Positions 5,690-7,315 of a DNA stretch of 7,315 bases are shown piece by piece. Origin of the DNA: Oscillospiraceae bacterium (GTDB lineage Bacteria; Bacillota; Clostridia; Oscillospirales; Oscillospiraceae); the NCBI GenBank assembly GCA_031260745.1, contig JAISKY010000219.1, forward strand, positions 1-7,315. The letters are read 5' to 3'. The translations under genes were made by a program, and so were the position numbers. The first letter of the stretch is position 1. Every line of letters begins with the position of its first letter. Below the pieces are notes generated by a model that saw nothing but the letters and a program-made list of their open reading frames with translations, was not told where the DNA came from and did no database searches.

Positions 5690-6901
5690 AAGTTTCCCTT
5701 GCTCTCTAAGCGCGTGAACCTTAATCGGCAAACCGAACAGGTTAATAAAACCCTCCGCGTCTGCTTGGTTGTAGTCGGATTCGCCGAACGTAGCGATGTT
5801 CTCGCTGTACAGCGAATACGGAGAGGTCACGCCGGCGTTGATTATATTGCCCTTATACAGTTTCAGTTTAACCTTGCCTGTTACGTTCTCCTGCGACTTA
5901 TCCACGAACGCGCTAAGCGCCTCGCGAAGCGGAGTAAACCACTGTCCGTTGTAGACAAGCTCCGCGAACTCAATCGCGAGCCGCGACTTCATGTGCAGCG
6001 TCATTTTATCAAGCGTCAGCGTTTCCAGTACCTCGTGAGCGTGATACAGAATCGCGCCGCCGGGAGTTTCGTACACTCCGCGCGATTTCATTCCGACAAG
6101 ACGGTTTTCCACGAGGTCAAGCAGTCCGATACCGTTATCGCCGCCAAGTTTATTCAGCTTACGGATAATATCGCTTGCCGATAACTTTTCGCCGTTGACG
6201 GCTTTGGGAACGCCTTGCTCAAAGTCAATTTCAACGTAGGTCGGAGCGTCCGGAGCTTGTTCCGGAGCGACGCTCATCTCCAAAAAACCCTCTTTAGAGT
6301 ATTGCGGCTCGTTCGCGGGGTCCTCAAGCTCTAAACCCTCGTGGCTAAGGTGCCAGAGGTTTTTATCTTTGGAGTAGTTAGTTTCGCGGTTAATCTTCAG
6401 CGGAATATTGTGAGCCTCCGCGTAGTCAATTTCGTCGTCGCGTGACTTCAAATCCCACTCGCGCCACGGAGCGATAATCGTCATCTCCGGCGCGAAGCGT
6501 TTGATGGTAAGCTCAAACCTTACCTGGTCGTTGCCCTTTCCGGTACAACCGTGAGCGATAGCGTCCGCGCCCTCTTTCTTCGCAATTTCCACGATACGCT
6601 TAGCGATAACCGGTCGAGCGAACGACGTTCCGAGCAAATATCCCTCGTACTTCGCTCCCGCTTTCAGCGTCGGAACTATGAACTCGTCTACGAATTCGTC
6701 CGTAATGTCCTCGATGTATAGCTTTGACGCTCCGGTCGCGAGCGCTTTGGCCTCCAACCCGTCAAGCTCGTCGCCCTGACCTACGTCGGCGGAAACCGCG
6801 ATAACCTCGCAGCCGTAGTTCTCTTTCAGCCACGGGATTATGACGGACGTGTCAAGCCCTCCCGAATACGCCAGTACGCACTTTTTAACTTGCTTTTTCA
6901 T
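5687..6901 (-). CDS. argG: Argininosuccinate synthase
   Basis: Joins citrulline and aspartate with ATP cleavage to AMP and pyrophosphate, giving argininosuccinate for ArgH. The 404-residue protein has the N-type ATP pyrophosphatase loop AYSGGLDTS at 11-19, SADVGQ at 37-42, HGCTGKGNDQVRFE at 117-130 (citrulline/aspartate binding) and MKSRGVYETPGG at 271-282. Length is normal and no conserved block is missing. The ATG start is supported by GGAGG ten bases upstream, which lies inside the last codons of the upstream membrane-protein gene; the two genes are only 3 bp apart. It is followed by argH after 34 bp, so the argG-argH pair is almost certainly co-transcribed. Assignment is very secure. Confidence 0.98.
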   Translation of the reverse strand: MKKQVKKCVLAYSGGLDTSVIIPWLKENYGCEVIAVSADVGQGDELDGLEAKALATGASKLYIEDITDEFVDEFIVPTLKAGAKYEGYLLGTSFARPVIAKRIVEIAKKEGADAIAHGCTGKGNDQVRFELTIKRFAPEMTIIAPWREWDLKSRDDEIDYAEAHNIPLKINRETNYSKDKNLWHLSHEGLELEDPANEPQYSKEGFLEMSVAPEQAPDAPTYVEIDFEQGVPKAVNGEKLSASDIIRKLNKLGGDNGIGLLDLVENRLVGMKSRGVYETPGGAILYHAHEVLETLTLDKMTLHMKSRLAIEFAELVYNGQWFTPLREALSAFVDKSQENVTGKVKLKLYKGNIINAGVTSPYSLYSENIATFGESDYNQADAEGFINLFGLPIKVHALREQGKL

Positions 6902-6904
6902 TTG

Positions 6905-7243
6905 TTAGAATCCTCCGGATAGAAATTTTATAATTGTCACCGCGAATAGCGAAGTCGCCATAAGGATAATCGAAATAAGAACATACGCGAGGTAAACTCC
7001 GCAAATCGCCAGCGGAGCGGCAATCAGCCATTTTATGCCCTGCCGTTTAGGGTTGCTCAACAGATTGATGTTCCGCGATTTACACAGCGCTAACGTAGCC
7101 AAAAAAGTCGGTCGCGTACACATCATCAGAAAACCCGTCGCGCGTTCGTCAGAGCCGAACAAACTCAACGCCAGAAACGTCAGCACCGCCGCGCAACAAA
7201 CTCCGTAACCCGCCGCGCTAAGAGGCTTCGCAAGTTTTTTCAT
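6905..7243 (-). CDS. Small multi-pass membrane protein, unknown function
   Basis: A 112-residue hydrophobic protein I do not recognise. It starts MKKLAKPLS, then a hydrophobic segment at about 10-29, a second at about 37-54 interrupted by CTRP, a basic loop (CKSRNIN...NPKRQG), and a long hydrophobic stretch at about 71-107 that could be one long or two short helices. Positive charges (KK at the N-terminus, the basic loop) would place the N-terminus and that loop inside by the positive-inside rule. The start was chosen at ATG 7243 because AAGGAG lies nine bases upstream; a longer frame beginning with GTG at 7309 runs into a heptamer repeat. Its last codons contain the argG ribosome site, so it is tied to argG expression. 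A transport role for arginine or a precursor would be a guess. Confidence 0.75.
   Translation of the reverse strand: MKKLAKPLSAAGYGVCCAAVLTFLALSLFGSDERATGFLMMCTRPTFLATLALCKSRNINLLSNPKRQGIKWLIAAPLAICGVYLAYVLISIILMATSLFAVTIIKFLSGGF
6912..6916 (-). promoter_or_regulatory. argG ribosome binding site within the upstream gene
   Basis: GGAGG here encodes the final Gly-Gly codons of the membrane protein and is also the argG ribosome site, ten bases before its ATG. The arrangement suggests coupled translation of the two genes. Confidence 0.75.
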
Positions 7244-7295
7244 AGCCGCATACTCCTTAACAGTAGAGGTCGTTCCTACGTCCAACCCCCGTAAT

Positions 7296-7315
7296 TGTTC
7301 ACTGTTCACCGTTCA
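7296..7315. repeat. Heptamer direct repeat at the window edge
   Basis: Two TGTTCAC units followed by a CGTTCA partial unit (TGAAC-rich on the minus strand) run to the end of the window. It looks like the end of a short tandem repeat lying upstream of the membrane-protein gene; its full extent is outside the window. Confidence 0.5.

Noticed and set aside
5675..6184. Plus-strand reading frame of 169 codons opposite argG
   Set aside because: A shadow frame lying opposite conserved ArgG sequence, with no independent support.
7244..7309. Upstream GTG start for the membrane protein
   Set aside because: It starts in the heptamer repeat and adds a polar stretch. ATG 7243 has a strong AAGGAG at ideal spacing.

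Overview
This 7.3-kb window is an arginine biosynthesis locus with every gene on the minus strand, so transcription runs from high to low coordinates. In that order it holds a small membrane protein (7243-6905), argG (6901-5687), argH (5652-4279), a 443-bp non-coding region, a GNAT acetyltransferase (3835-3305), argC (3318-2380), argJ (2329-953) and argB (867-1). The proteins match well-known families and all reading frames look intact. The lineage is not fixed by the sequence. Strong GGAGG-type ribosome sites, the short 'type 2' ArgC, an ArgJ-based cyclic acetyl pathway and moderate GC suggest an uncultured Bacillota/Clostridia-like bacterium, with low certainty.

How the genes work together: ArgJ puts acetyl groups on glutamate, recycling them from N-acetylornithine. 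ArgB phosphorylates N-acetylglutamate and ArgC reduces the acyl phosphate to the semialdehyde. ArgG and ArgH turn citrulline plus aspartate into arginine and fumarate. argD, the carbamoyltransferase gene and an argR regulator gene are not in the window. ArgB has the N-terminal helix of arginine-inhibited kinases, so enzyme-level feedback is likely.

The layout suggests two transcription units. The upstream unit is membrane protein-argG-argH, with 3-bp and 34-bp gaps and the argG ribosome site inside the last codons of the membrane gene. The downstream unit is GNAT-argC-argJ-argB, in which GNAT and argC overlap by 14 bp. Between them, 4278-3836 carries a near-consensus promoter behind an AT-rich tract, then about 158 nt that can fold into a long rod ending in a perfect intrinsic terminator. 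After that come two tandem copies of a roughly 70-bp hairpin repeat, and then the GNAT ribosome site. This is the most interesting part of the window: an unclassified small RNA, or a leader/attenuator of the downstream arg genes.

The second notable feature is a 93-bp GC-rich palindromic cassette sitting in frame inside argJ. It adds about 31 low-complexity Pro/Gly/Arg-rich residues to the enzyme without breaking the frame.
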